52,035 nucleotides of DNA from Mycobacterium sp. (GCF_008709575.1 NZ_VYIK01000021.1:1-52035), one strand, 5' to 3'. Shown: positions 19,470-27,893, numbered from the stretch's first letter. A program made the numbers and translations. The notes: generated by a model not told the origin, from the sequence alone.

Positions 19470-20939
19470 TCAGGGGATAAGACCGGGTATTTCGATAAAC
19501 GGGCTTGCCAGATCGAGACCGGCCGTGAAAACGCCCTCGCCGACCGCGATGATGTCGAACAGACCGCCCAGCGGCAGCAGCGCGGCATTGACGGCGACCG
19601 GCATACCGATCGCGTCAAGCACATTGCCCTGGCTGAGCTCGTAGGCAAAAATCGTAAGGTCCTCGGCCGGAACCGTCGTGAGCAGAGCATTGATGATATC
19701 TGCGGTGGGAAGCAGGGTCCCGTAAAGGCTCGAGGCGGCGCCGCTCAGCGCGTCGACGATCCCCAGCGGGGTGTCCGAGCCAGGGGATATCGCGATGTCT
19801 TTGAATGTCACTGCAGCGACGTACGACTCCTCCAACAGCCGCAGAACAGGGTTGCTGGCCAGCGAGAACAATTGCGCAGGGTGTTCAATGTCGCTGATCG
19901 CGTCTTGGATTCCCTCTTCGGTTCCCGCGACCAGCAGACCCGGAACCTTTTCCAAATCGGCCAGGCTTGGGAACAGCCCTGCCGGGGTGGGCACGTTGGC
20001 GTTGTCGTTGACCCAACCGTAGGCAGGATCGCCATAACCCAGGTTCACCAGCACTTCGACGTCGGGTTGCAGCAAGTCGGCCAGGATCGGCCCGCTGACC
20101 GGGATGGCGCGCAACGGATCCAGCAGCGGCAGGTACTCGGTGGGAATCATCCAGTACGTCGTGGCGCCGTCGTATCCGGCCGAGGTGGGCACCTCGACGG
20201 CGCTGGAGAGCTGGGCCGCAGTCAGATCGGGGTACTCGGTATGGACGAATAAAATTCCCAGCAGCGCGTTGAGATCGGCGAGCACGTCGATCGGGTAGCG
20301 GGGAAAATCGGCGAAACCGTCGTATTCCCCGGTATAGATCGCGGTCGGGTAGTCGTCGACCGGGGTTGCGCCGTTGAAGGTGATACCCAGGCTTGCGACG
20401 GTCGGGTCACTATTGGGCGGCAGGTCGAGACGTTCGAGTAGGCCCCCGTTGGGATTGTTGGGATCGCCGATCATCACGAAATGCAGTTGCTCGGGGGACG
20501 GGTCGATGCCGGCGATCCCGTTGGCGATGTTTTCCATCTCCTCGGTGGCGATCACCGCGCTTTGCGAGTAGCCGAAGACGGTGACGTCGTTCCCGGCGGC
20601 GAGCTGTTCCTGTATGGCGTTGTCGAGGATCGCGACGCCCTGGGCCACCGACTGGTTCAGCGTCAGCTCTTTGGGACCACCCACGATCGGATACAGCCCT
20701 TCGGGGGTGTCGACACCCTGCAAGGCGCACGCGGGCGGGTCGCAGTGCAAGTAGAGCTCGTTGACCGCCTGGATATAGCTCTCGGGAGGAATCGGAGTGC
20801 CGGTGCCGCCCATGATCAACGCGGCGTCGTCTGTCGCGAAGGCAGCCGCCGCAGTCAGTGCAGACAGCGCAACGAGTCCCCCGCTCCCAGTGGCGGCCAG
20901 GACCGCAGACCGTTTCCGCGGGTTGCCGCGACCGCCCAT
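19470..20939 (-). CDS. Secreted PE-PPE-domain (PF08237) serine esterase
   Basis: 489 residues from an ATG with GGAGG 5 bases upstream. A signal peptide (basic GNPRKR, then VLAATGSGGLVALSALTAAAAF) is followed by the PE-PPE hydrolase domain: LIMGGTGTPIPPESY at the start, nucleophile elbow FGYSQSAVIATEEM (Ser125) and FVMIGDPNNPNGGLLERL. Such alpha/beta-hydrolases act as acyltransferases or esterases in the mycobacterial envelope; one relative makes trehalose polyphleates. Here the domain is not attached to a PE or PPE module. The C-terminal 150 residues are hydrophobic and without a known motif. A hairpin upstream separates it from the FAD oxidase gene. Confidence 0.85.
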   Translation of the reverse strand: MGGRGNPRKRSAVLAATGSGGLVALSALTAAAAFATDDAALIMGGTGTPIPPESYIQAVNELYLHCDPPACALQGVDTPEGLYPIVGGPKELTLNQSVAQGVAILDNAIQEQLAAGNDVTVFGYSQSAVIATEEMENIANGIAGIDPSPEQLHFVMIGDPNNPNGGLLERLDLPPNSDPTVASLGITFNGATPVDDYPTAIYTGEYDGFADFPRYPIDVLADLNALLGILFVHTEYPDLTAAQLSSAVEVPTSAGYDGATTYWMIPTEYLPLLDPLRAIPVSGPILADLLQPDVEVLVNLGYGDPAYGWVNDNANVPTPAGLFPSLADLEKVPGLLVAGTEEGIQDAISDIEHPAQLFSLASNPVLRLLEESYVAAVTFKDIAISPGSDTPLGIVDALSGAASSLYGTLLPTADIINALLTTVPAEDLTIFAYELSQGNVLDAIGMPVAVNAALLPLGGLFDIIAVGEGVFTAGLDLASPFIEIPGLIP

Positions 20940-21047
20940 CCAGACCTCCGCCAACCTCAACCCGCAACGGACGCTAACAACGTTGCCCCACGTTGTCGGC
21001 CATTTTTAACGCTTGGGTCGTCGAGGCCTTGCAGGTGAATTTCCGTT

Positions 21048-21094
21048 GTGCGTCCAGGGCGGCGGCCCTCGGCGTGTCGCCGCCCTGGACGCAC
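21048..21094. terminator. Perfect 17-bp inverted repeat, likely terminator of the FAD/Fe-S oxidase gene
   Basis: Arms at 21048-21064 and 21078-21094 are fully complementary (GTGCGTCCAGGGCGGCG and its complement) around a 13-base loop. It lies between the end of the leftward FAD oxidase gene (21150) and the start of the leftward esterase gene (20939). No U-tract follows, which is common for mycobacterial terminators. An interspersed repeat is an alternative reading. Confidence 0.6.
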
Positions 21095-21149
21095 ACTCGA
21101 CGCGCGGGGTGACCCCCGGGAAACGAAACGACACCCCACGCGGTTCAGG

Positions 21150-23957
21150 TTACCCCGGACTCGAGTTCAGCAGCTCGGCCAGGTGCCTGGCCCGACGCCC
21201 GGCCAGCTGTTCGAGTTGGACTCGGCAGGAAAACCCGTCAGCCAACACCACCGCGTCGGGATGCTGCCGCGCCGCCGGGAGCAACGCGGCTTCGGCGATG
21301 GCCACGCTGAGGTCGAAGTGGCCGCGCTCGGCGCCGAAGTTACCGGCCATGCCGCAACAGCCGGCCACGACGTGTGAGGTGATACCCGTGCGATCAAGCA
21401 GCGCGAGGTCGGTCCCGAATCCCAGCACGGCGCGGTGGTGGCAATGCGGCTGCACGACCGCGGTGGCCGCAGACAGATCAGGCGGCTGCCAGCCCGCGGT
21501 TCGGGTGAGCAACTCCGCGAGAGTGCGCACTGACCGGGCGACGACGGCGGCGCGGTCAGTCGGCTTGAGCAGCTCTGCAGCGTCACCGCGCAGCACCGCC
21601 GTGCACGACGGTTCCAAGCCCACGATAGGCACGCCGGTTGCCGCCGTCTGCTCCAGGGTATCGATCGTTCGCTGCAGCACTTTTCGCGCTGTGTCGAGCT
21701 GACCGGTGGAGATCCAGGTCAGTCCGCAACATAGTGGCCGCGAGGGGATTCGCACCGAATACCCGGCGCGTTGGAGTACCTCGACCGCGGCGATGCCGAC
21801 GTCGGGGGTGAAGTGCTCGGTGAAAGTGTCCACCCACAGCAACACCGGCGCACCCGGGACGATCGAATGGCGCTTGAACCAATCCCGGAACGTCTGCACC
21901 GCGAAGGCGGGGAGGTCGCGTCGGCTCTCGACGCCGGCCAGCCGCTTGCCCAGCGCGCCAAGTCGACCGGCTGCCAGGCGGTTTACCGTGGTGGGCACCA
22001 GCGAGGCCGCTCGCGCCCAGCGCGGCAGCCATCCCAGCGCGTAGTGCGACGCCGGGCGCGGCCGGTGCCGATAGCGTTGATAGAGCGCCTCGGCTTTGAA
22101 GGCCGCCATGTCCACCCCGGTCGGGCACTCCGACGAGCACGCCTTGCAGGATAGGCATAAGTCCAGTGATTCAAGCACTTCGGGAGCCTGCCATCCTTGC
22201 ACCAGGGTGCCGTTGGCCAGCTCCTGTAATACCCGCGCCCGGCCGCGGGTGGAATCCTTTTCGTCCCGGGTGGCCCGAAACGAGGGGCACATCACGCCGG
22301 TGCCGCCGGTGGCCCGGCATTTTCCCACGCCGGTGCACCGGTGCACGGCCACGCTGAAATCGCCGTGATCACGGTGGTATCGGAAGCCCAGGCCAGTCCG
22401 CATCGGCGGGACGGAGGCCGCCCGAAGGTCGGCGTCCAGCTGCCGTGGACGGACGATGACCCCCGGGTTGAGCAGGTCGTCGGGGTCGAAAATTCCCTTG
22501 ACGGCCGCTAACGTCTCGATAGCCGCTGGTGAATACATCAGCGGCAGCAGCTCACTGCGGGCGCGCCCGTCGCCATGTTCGCCCGACATCGATCCGCCGT
22601 ATCTGGCGACTAAACGTGCTGCTTCGGTGAGGAATTCGCGAAAGACGGAGCGGCCGTCAGGGTGGTTCAGCGTGAAGTCGATGCGGATGTGGACGCACCC
22701 GTCGCCGAAATGCCCGTAGGGGACGCCGGTCAGGTGGAACTCGTCCATCAGCGCGTTGAACTCCCGCAGGTAGCTGCCGAGGTGGTGCGGCGGCACAGCG
22801 GCGTCCTCCCAGCCGGATTGCCCGGCCGGGTCGGTGGCGCGCGGGGCCAGCCCCGCGCCGTCCTCACGGATACGCCACAGCATCGCGGCCACGTCGGGCG
22901 ACACCACCCAGCCTTCGGTGGCGCCGGCTGCCCGGCGTGCTTCCTCGGCGCGGGCGGCGACCTCGGCACCGTGGTCGCCACTGAACTCCGCGAAGAGCCA
23001 GCCGCCGCCGTCGGGCAGGGCGGGCACGCCGGGGCCGTGGGTGCGCCCGGCCACCACCTCGACGATCCGCCTGTCGAGGCCTTCCAGCGCCGTCGGCCCG
23101 AAGGGGAGCAGCGCGGGGACCGCGTCGGCCGCCGCGGCCATGTCGGGATAGCCCAGCACCAGCAGCGCGGTCGCCGCAGGTTCGGGCACCAGCCGCAGGG
23201 TCGCTTCCCGCAGCAGGCCCCAGGTTCCTTCGCTGCCGACGAATGCCTTGGCCACGTCGAAGCCCTGCTCAGGCAACAGGTGTTCCAGGGAGTATCCCGA
23301 CACCTGCCGGCTGAACCGGCCGAACTCGGTGCGGATCAGGCCCAAACGCGATCCGACGAGACTCTGCAGCCGGGCCAGGGTCGGTGACGACTGCGGCGCG
23401 GCGGATCCGGTCACCCGCAGCGGCTCACCGGTTCCGGTGACGACATCGAGCTCGATCACGTTGTCTGCGGTGCGGCCGTAACCCAGGGTCCGGGAACCGC
23501 AGGCATTGTTGCCGATCATTCCGCCGATCGTGCAGCGGCTGTGGGTAGAGGGGTCGGGGCCGAACCGGAACCTGTACGGCGCCGCGGCACGCTGCAGGTC
23601 GTCGAGGACGACGCCGGGTTGAACCACCACGGTCCCCGATTCCGGGTCGAGGTCGCGGATCTGATTGAGATGCCGGGAGAAATCGACGACGATCCCGGAC
23701 CCGACGGCATTGCCGGCGATCGACGTTCCGGCGCCCCGCGCGGTCAACGGCACCCCAAGTGAACGGCCGACCTCGCCGATAGCGACGATCTCGTCGACGT
23801 GGCGGGGAAACACGACCGCCGCCGGGATCACCCGATACAGCGACGCGTCCGAGGAGTACTCGGCGCGCCGGCGTGCCGACGCGTCGGCGTTGATCCCCAG
23901 ACGGCGTAACGCGGCGACGGTTTCGCGCGGATCAGGGACGGTAGGCTGGTCCGCCAT
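21150..23957 (-). CDS. FAD-linked oxidase fused to Fe-S and cysteine-rich domains (D-lactate/2-hydroxyacid dehydrogenase-like)
   Basis: 935 residues starting MADQPTVPDPRETV. Residues 40-230 are an FAD-binding type 4 domain (PLTARGAGTSIAGNAVGSG, IGGMIGNNACGSRTL); residues 250-500 the FAD-oxidase C domain with GEHGDGRARSE. Then come ferredoxin-like cluster sites (CTGVGKC, and CLSCKACSSECPTGVDM) and a C-terminal cysteine-rich region with CCG motifs (RPLCCGLTW, VAGCCGMAGNFGAERGHF). This order is that of large bacterial D-lactate or D-2-hydroxyacid dehydrogenases, which pass electrons to the respiratory chain through the Fe-S part. The substrate is not determined by the sequence. A small ORF overlaps its start by 26 bases upstream. 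Confidence 0.88.
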   Translation of the reverse strand: MADQPTVPDPRETVAALRRLGINADASARRRAEYSSDASLYRVIPAAVVFPRHVDEIVAIGEVGRSLGVPLTARGAGTSIAGNAVGSGIVVDFSRHLNQIRDLDPESGTVVVQPGVVLDDLQRAAAPYRFRFGPDPSTHSRCTIGGMIGNNACGSRTLGYGRTADNVIELDVVTGTGEPLRVTGSAAPQSSPTLARLQSLVGSRLGLIRTEFGRFSRQVSGYSLEHLLPEQGFDVAKAFVGSEGTWGLLREATLRLVPEPAATALLVLGYPDMAAAADAVPALLPFGPTALEGLDRRIVEVVAGRTHGPGVPALPDGGGWLFAEFSGDHGAEVAARAEEARRAAGATEGWVVSPDVAAMLWRIREDGAGLAPRATDPAGQSGWEDAAVPPHHLGSYLREFNALMDEFHLTGVPYGHFGDGCVHIRIDFTLNHPDGRSVFREFLTEAARLVARYGGSMSGEHGDGRARSELLPLMYSPAAIETLAAVKGIFDPDDLLNPGVIVRPRQLDADLRAASVPPMRTGLGFRYHRDHGDFSVAVHRCTGVGKCRATGGTGVMCPSFRATRDEKDSTRGRARVLQELANGTLVQGWQAPEVLESLDLCLSCKACSSECPTGVDMAAFKAEALYQRYRHRPRPASHYALGWLPRWARAASLVPTTVNRLAAGRLGALGKRLAGVESRRDLPAFAVQTFRDWFKRHSIVPGAPVLLWVDTFTEHFTPDVGIAAVEVLQRAGYSVRIPSRPLCCGLTWISTGQLDTARKVLQRTIDTLEQTAATGVPIVGLEPSCTAVLRGDAAELLKPTDRAAVVARSVRTLAELLTRTAGWQPPDLSAATAVVQPHCHHRAVLGFGTDLALLDRTGITSHVVAGCCGMAGNFGAERGHFDLSVAIAEAALLPAARQHPDAVVLADGFSCRVQLEQLAGRRARHLAELLNSSPG

Positions 23958-24093
23958 CGCGCTTAGGCCCTGCTTCGCGATCCGCGTCGGGGCGGTCCGA
24001 AAATGTCGGATATTCGACCGGTTTCCCCGAGGCGTCGACCGACCGGACACAGTCCGGCGCATCGGGATGGGAAAACAGGTTGGAGGTGTCCAT
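23932..24093 (-). CDS. Small hypothetical protein (53 aa) overlapping the FAD oxidase start
   Basis: Starts MDTSNLFSHPDAPDCVRSVD and ends GPKRDGGPAYRP. AAGGA stands 6 bases before the ATG. The gene runs into the first 26 bases of the FAD oxidase gene in another frame, so the two may be translationally coupled. The peptide is acidic and polar and lacks a signal or membrane segment; I recognise no family. The good ribosome site and GC-rich third positions outside the overlap argue for a real gene, but there is no other support. Confidence 0.55.
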   Translation of the reverse strand: MDTSNLFSHPDAPDCVRSVDASGKPVEYPTFSDRPDADREAGPKRDGGPAYRP

Positions 24094-24432
24094 GTGGTGT
24101 CCTTACCCAGGTCGGCCGGTGCGTCGTGGTGGCCACGGGCGACGATCGGATCGCCGCTGCGCTGTTTTCGCAGCGCGCTGGCGATTCGCGGTGAAATGCG
24201 GTTCACCTGCGACTGTACAGGCAGTGGCCGCGGATGCGCGCGTGGGCTGCTATGCTGCCAGCACTGCCGGTTGTTCGATTTGATGGCCGGCACGCCGTGA
24301 AACTCTTCGTCATGCCCTTGGTTGGTATCGCGGCGATCGATTTTGCCCACCGGCAATCTCGCCACCTTGTGCTCGACGGGCCGCGCGCAGCGCGCCGTCG
24401 ACCCGGCACAACCGACGCTGAAAGACGTCACA
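24094..24432. other. Divergent intergenic region with probable long leader of the DEAD-box gene
   Basis: About 340 bases without a convincing gene. A possible -10 (TATGCT, 24251-24256) would give the helicase mRNA a leader of about 170 bases; cold-inducible helicase genes often have long leaders. The leader contains a five-codon ORF (ATG at 24283, stop at 24298-24300). No strong hairpin or known riboswitch was seen. Confidence 0.35.
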
Positions 24433-25698
24433 GTGACTACTGGCAAGACCTTTGCCGCTCTCGGTGTGGGTGAACCACTCATCGAAGTGCTCGCGGCACG
24501 CGGGATCACCCATCCGTTTCCCATCCAAATCGCAACCCTTCCCGACGCGTTGGCCGGCCGGGACGTCCTCGGCCGCGGTAAGACCGGCAGCGGCAAGACG
24601 CTCGCCTTCTCGATTCCCTTGGTCAGCCGGTTGTCCGGGCATCGGTGTCGCCGACCGTCGGGTCTGGTCCTCGCCCCGACCCGGGAGCTGGCCAGCCAAA
24701 TCAGCGCGACGCTGCAGCCGCTGGCCGCCGTCAACGGTCTGCGCGTGGCCACGATCTTCGGCGGCGTCCCGCAGGGTCGGCAGGAGACGGCGCTGCGGTC
24801 CGGTGTCGACCTCGTCGTGGCCTGCCCCGGCCGGCTGGAAGACTTGATGAAACAAGGTGTGATCAGCCTCGACTCGATCGCGATCACCGTGATCGACGAG
24901 GCCGATCACATGGCCGATCTCGGCTTCCTTCCCGGTGTCACCCGCATCCTGGCGGCCACCCCGGGCGGCGGTCAGCGGCTGCTGTTCTCGGCAACCCTCG
25001 ACAACGGTGTCGACAAGCTCGTCGAGCGGTTTCTGCGCAACGCCGTGTTGCACTGTGTCGACGGCTCCAATTCGCCGGTGCCCGAGATGACCCACCATGT
25101 GTTCCACGTTTCCGACGCGCAAGCCAAGAAGGAGCTGGTACACCGGCTCGCCCGCGGCTCCGGTCGCCGTATCCTGTTCATGCGCACCAAACATCAAGCG
25201 CGCAAGCTCACCAAACAACTCACCGAATCCGGTGTCCCGGCAGTCGATCTGCACGGGAACCTCTCTCAACCGGCACGCGACCGAAACCTCGCCGCCTTCA
25301 GTACGGGTGCGGCGCGGGTGTTGGTGGCCACCGACATCGCCGCGCGCGGCGTGCATGTCGACGGAATCGAATTGGTCGTCCACATCGATCCGCCCGCCGA
25401 ACACAAGGCTTACCTGCACCGGTCCGGACGAACGGCGCGGGCCGGAAACCCGGGCGATGTCGTCACCGTCGTCCTTCCCGAGCAGCGCAAGGACACGAAC
25501 GCGCTGATGCGCCGTGCAGGCATCCGTGTCACTCCGCAGGAGGTCACCGCCGATTCGGCCGTCGTGCGCGCGGTGGCCGGTGACATGGCGCCCGGCCCCT
25601 GTACCGAAAAGCCGGCGCCGTCGCATCCGTCGCAGCGTCGCCATCTCGGTGTCGCGGGTCACAGGCGTGGTCGCCACTCCGGTCGCGCAGGGCAATGA
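24433..25698 (+). CDS. DEAD-box ATP-dependent RNA helicase (RhlE-like)
   Basis: 421 residues from a GTG preceded by GAAAGA; the frame stays open further upstream, but similarity starts at GKTFAALGVG. Motifs in order: Q motif (THPFPIQIATLP), Walker A GRGKTGSGKT, Ia APTRELASQ, DEAD box VIDEADHM, SAT in LLFSATL, motif V VATDIAARGVHV and VI HRSGRTARAG. It is a compact helicase that unwinds RNA duplexes. A cold-shock protein gene follows after about 100 bases on the same strand, a combination that suggests RNA remodelling at low temperature; that link is inference. The C-terminus is short and basic (RRHLGVAGHRRGRH). Confidence 0.92.
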   Translation: MTTGKTFAALGVGEPLIEVLAARGITHPFPIQIATLPDALAGRDVLGRGKTGSGKTLAFSIPLVSRLSGHRCRRPSGLVLAPTRELASQISATLQPLAAVNGLRVATIFGGVPQGRQETALRSGVDLVVACPGRLEDLMKQGVISLDSIAITVIDEADHMADLGFLPGVTRILAATPGGGQRLLFSATLDNGVDKLVERFLRNAVLHCVDGSNSPVPEMTHHVFHVSDAQAKKELVHRLARGSGRRILFMRTKHQARKLTKQLTESGVPAVDLHGNLSQPARDRNLAAFSTGAARVLVATDIAARGVHVDGIELVVHIDPPAEHKAYLHRSGRTARAGNPGDVVTVVLPEQRKDTNALMRRAGIRVTPQEVTADSAVVRAVAGDMAPGPCTEKPAPSHPSQRRHLGVAGHRRGRHSGRAGQ

Positions 25699-25710
25699 TT
25701 GTCATTGTGC
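25691..25710. promoter_or_regulatory. Fur/Zur-like inverted repeat upstream of csp
   Basis: CAATGA-TTG-TCATTG at 25693-25707 is a perfect inverted repeat whose core AATGAttgTCATT resembles Fur-family boxes. It begins within the helicase stop codon and lies about 40 bases upstream of the csp -10. It could be an operator or simply part of a weak hairpin; the binding protein is not known. Confidence 0.3.
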
Positions 25711-25720
25711 CACAACGGTG

Positions 25721-25750
25721 TTCGACGAGGCGACCAGCCCGTGCTATGAT
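25721..25750 (+). promoter_or_regulatory. Candidate sigma-A promoter of the cold-shock gene
   Basis: A near-consensus -10 TATGAT at 25745-25750 is preceded, at 18 bases, by TTCGAC as a weak -35. Transcription would begin near 25757 and give a leader of about 45 bases with a purine-rich ribosome site (GAGAGAAG) before the ATG. Confidence 0.5.
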
Positions 25751-25801
25751 TTCGGCGCGGATGTATTTGGTCATCCGCATTGAAATGAGAGAAGTAAGTA
25801 G

Positions 25802-26005
25802 ATGGCACAGGGAACTGTGAAATGGTTCAACGGTGAGAAAGGCTTCGGCTTCATCACCCCTGACGACGGCGCGAAGGATCTGTTCGTTCACTACTCCGCG
25901 ATCCAGGGGAGTGGCTATCGCTCGCTCGAGGAAAATCAGCGGGTTCAGTTCGAAATCGAACAAGGCGCCAAAGGACCCCAGGCAGTAGGAGTGACTGCGG
26001 TCTAA
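25802..26005 (+). CDS. Cold-shock protein of the CspA family
   Basis: 67 residues, the full length of a single cold-shock (OB-fold) domain. The RNA-binding motifs RNP1 (KGFGFI) and RNP2 (LFVHY) are intact, starting [15 protein letters not shown]. It closely resembles M. tuberculosis CspA (Rv3648c) but sits in a different context, behind a DEAD-box helicase, so it may be a paralogue. These proteins bind single-stranded RNA and DNA and melt mRNA structure. A strong hairpin follows the stop codon. Confidence 0.95.
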   Translation: MAQGTVKWFNGEKGFGFITPDDGAKDLFVHYSAIQGSGYRSLEENQRVQFEIEQGAKGPQAVGVTAV

Positions 26006-26067
26006 GAAACTCTGGTACCTGACAGTGGGCTGGTTCGGTTGCTTCGTGCCAGCCCACTGGAGTTTCT
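26005..26067 (+). terminator. Two-step hairpin after csp
   Basis: Outer arms AGAAACTC (26005-26012) and GAGTTTCT (26060-26067) enclose an inner perfect stem of 11 bp (CAGTGGGCTGG at 26023-26033 and its complement at 26049-26059). It starts at the last base of the csp stop codon. A terminator or 3' stabilising structure is most likely. Confidence 0.7.
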
Positions 26068-26177
26068 AGAGCTCTGGCATCGGACTCGCCTGTCATCGCG
26101 ACAGTGCCGCTGCATTCGGCCGTCGTATGTCACCGCCGCGGCGGTGACGTGCTCACCTGCTGTGGTGGCATCATGAC

Positions 26178-26207
26178 AGCATCTGTTTTGATGCTACGAT
26201 TACACGG
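26178..26207 (+). promoter_or_regulatory. vapBC promoter/operator with leaderless start
   Basis: An inverted repeat AGCATC-N6-GATGCT (26178-26195) directly abuts a -10 element TACGAT (26195-26200). Seven bases after the -10 is the GTG start of vapB, so the mRNA would have no leader. The position fits autorepression by the VapBC complex. Confidence 0.5.
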
Positions 26208-26464
26208 TGCGAACCACGGTGACGCTCGATCCTGACGTCGCCGCTGCATTGCGTCGTCTAGCGCGCGAGCGGGGAACATCTTTCAAAGCGGTGCTCAACG
26301 ACGCGGTGCGGCGGGGGTTGAGTGGCGAACCGGCCACGCAGCGCTACCGCACACCAAGTCGCCACATGGGATTGCGGGCGGGATTCGACATCGACAAGGC
26401 GTTGGCGCTGGTGGCTGCCGATGAGGATGTCGAGATTTTGCGTAAGCTCGCTCTTCGCAAATGA
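26207..26464 (+). CDS. vapB: VapB-type ribbon-helix-helix antitoxin
   Basis: 85 residues starting RTTVTLDPDVAAALRRLARE, the N-terminal strand and helix of a ribbon-helix-helix DNA-binding domain, followed by FKAVLNDAVRRGL. The C-terminal half (RAGFDIDKALALVAADEDVE) would wrap the toxin. It should bind and neutralise the VapC encoded by the next gene and repress the operon. It starts with GTG, probably leaderless, and overlaps vapC by four bases (ATGA), the usual toxin-antitoxin layout. Confidence 0.88.
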   Translation: MRTTVTLDPDVAAALRRLARERGTSFKAVLNDAVRRGLSGEPATQRYRTPSRHMGLRAGFDIDKALALVAADEDVEILRKLALRK

Positions 26465-26892
26465 GGTTGTTGGATCTGAATATCCTCGTCTATGCGATCG
26501 ATGAGTCGTCGCCACGTCACGAGGTGGCCCGGGATTGGCTCGATGACACGCTGTCGGGATCGCAGACCGTTGCTTTCGCATGGCATGTTCTCGTCGGCTT
26601 TGTCCGGCTATCGACGCGCGCCGCGGTATTTGAGCGACCGTTGACTGTCGAAGAATCGTTGGACGTGGTTGATGGATGGTTACAGCAACCCTGCGTAACC
26701 GTGGCGCATCCGACGGATCGCCACGCGGTTGTACTCCGCGGGTTACTGACGTCGCTCGGTACGGCCGGCAACTTGACGAGCGATGCTCATCTGGCTGCCT
26801 TGGCTATCGAGAACGGCGCAGAACTGTGTTCCACCGACGCCGATTTCAGTCGATTTCCGGGCCTGCGATGGACTGATCCGCTGCGGGGATAA
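26461..26892 (+). CDS. vapC: VapC-type PIN-domain ribonuclease toxin
   Basis: 143 residues. The first PIN acidic residue is Asp5 (MRLLDLNILVYAID). C-terminal acidic residues are in LTSDAHLAALAIENGAELCSTDADFSRF. PIN toxins cut tRNA or rRNA with a Mg2+-bound acidic cluster. At the place where many VapCs have a Glu, this one reads WHVLVGFVRL, so the second acidic residue is not obvious, as in some VapC subfamilies. It overlaps vapB by four bases. Target RNA unknown. Confidence 0.88.
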   Translation: MRLLDLNILVYAIDESSPRHEVARDWLDDTLSGSQTVAFAWHVLVGFVRLSTRAAVFERPLTVEESLDVVDGWLQQPCVTVAHPTDRHAVVLRGLLTSLGTAGNLTSDAHLAALAIENGAELCSTDADFSRFPGLRWTDPLRG

Positions 26893-26903
26893 CCCCAAGC
26901 AAG

Positions 26904-26943
26904 TGTCAGATTTACCGATAAGGGACATTATGTCAGGTAAAAC
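26904..26943. mobile_element. Possible remnant of an insertion-sequence end
   Basis: TGTCAGATTTACCGATAAGG at 26904 is followed by GACATTA and a second TGTCAGGTAAAACC at 26931-26944. Repeats of the form TGTCA...GATAAGGGACA recall the terminal repeats of IS21-type elements. No transposase is nearby, so at most this is a scar next to vapBC. Confidence 0.25.
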
Positions 26944-27053
26944 CGCACTCTTGAGACCAGCAGGACCGGCCTACGGTCACCGCCCGGTATCCATTTGGAA
27001 ACGCAATCGACGTTGGGCCTTTCGGGCTCTATCGTTCGCAGCATTCGCATCGT

Positions 27054-27066
27054 TAACATCGCGCGA
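27054..27066 (+). promoter_or_regulatory. Leaderless -10 of the DUF1906 gene
   Basis: TAACAT at 27054-27059 fits the mycobacterial TANNNT -10, and the ATG lies 7 bases after it, the expected transcription start. No good -35 and no ribosome site are visible. Confidence 0.4.
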
Positions 27067-27893
27067 TGCACAATTTGCCTCCGGCAGCCGAACCCAGGCG
27101 GCTGGGTGCGGTTTCCCGGCGCGACGCACTGCGTTACGCCGCCGGGTTAGCCGGTCTGGGTGCCGCATCACTCGGCTGCGGCATGCCCATGGCGGCCGCC
27201 GCCCGTCCTCAACTGATTGACTTCGCCGCGCGCCAGATCCCCGCGGAGGTCATCCGGGCTGCCGGCTACAGCGGAGTGGTCAGCTATGTCTCGCTGTCGC
27301 GTCCTGGCTCGTCTTTTGGCGCCAAGCCCATTACCCGGGCCTACGCCGAGTCACTGACCGCCGCGGGCTTGGTGATCGTCAGTAACTACCAATACGGCAA
27401 GCCGGGTGGGACGGCGCCGTCGGACTTCACGCGGGGCTACGCCGGCGGTATCGCGGACGCGCGCACCGCTTGGCGCTTGCACACCGCGGCAGGCGGCGGC
27501 CAGAGCGCGCCGATATTCTTCTCCATCGACGAGGACAGCGACCGCGACACGTGGAATCGGTTCGCGCTGCCGTGGTTTCGCGGAATCAACTCCGTTCTTG
27601 GGGTTCAACGCACCGGGGTCTACGGCGGCATCAAAGTGTGCCAGTGGGCCGTGGCCGACGGCGTTGTCGGCTTTTCGAGCACACCGGGCCGCCGGTGGGT
27701 CTGGCAAACTCGTGCCTGGTCCGGCAATCAGGTCTACCCCGCCGCTGTTCTCTACCAACGCATCGTGAGCACGGCGTCCAATCCGGGCCCGCGGGTGGGC
27801 GGACTCGAAGTCGACGTCGACGACGTTCTTGCCCCTGATTGCGGCCAGTGGAACCTCCATCAGTCGAGTTATCCGTATGGCGATGTGGGGTGA
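27066..27893 (+). CDS. Tat-exported DUF1906 protein (Rv2525c-like)
   Basis: 275 residues. A twin-arginine signal (VSRRDALRYAAGLAGLGAAS) is followed by a DUF1906 domain, a glycoside-hydrolase-like TIM-barrel related to GH25: VVSYVSLSRPGSSFGAKPIT, NYQYGKPGG, IFFSIDEDSD and GGLEVDVDDVL. Rv2525c, its M. tuberculosis relative, is Tat-exported and tied to cell-wall homeostasis and beta-lactam susceptibility. The acidic residues in SIDEDSDRDTW are candidates for the active site. Cleavage of peptidoglycan or another glycan is plausible but not shown for the family. Confidence 0.88.
   Translation: MHNLPPAAEPRRLGAVSRRDALRYAAGLAGLGAASLGCGMPMAAAARPQLIDFAARQIPAEVIRAAGYSGVVSYVSLSRPGSSFGAKPITRAYAESLTAAGLVIVSNYQYGKPGGTAPSDFTRGYAGGIADARTAWRLHTAAGGGQSAPIFFSIDEDSDRDTWNRFALPWFRGINSVLGVQRTGVYGGIKVCQWAVADGVVGFSSTPGRRWVWQTRAWSGNQVYPAAVLYQRIVSTASNPGPRVGGLEVDVDDVLAPDCGQWNLHQSSYPYGDVG

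Noticed and set aside
24322..24432. N-terminal extension of the DEAD-box helicase from a TTG at 24322
   Set aside because: The extra 37 residues do not resemble helicase sequence, while the GTG at 24433 has a purine-rich site and gives the family start.
26461..26892. VapC as an inactivated toxin because a PIN acidic residue seems missing
   Set aside because: Several VapC subfamilies vary at this position and the other acidic residues are present, so inactivity cannot be claimed.
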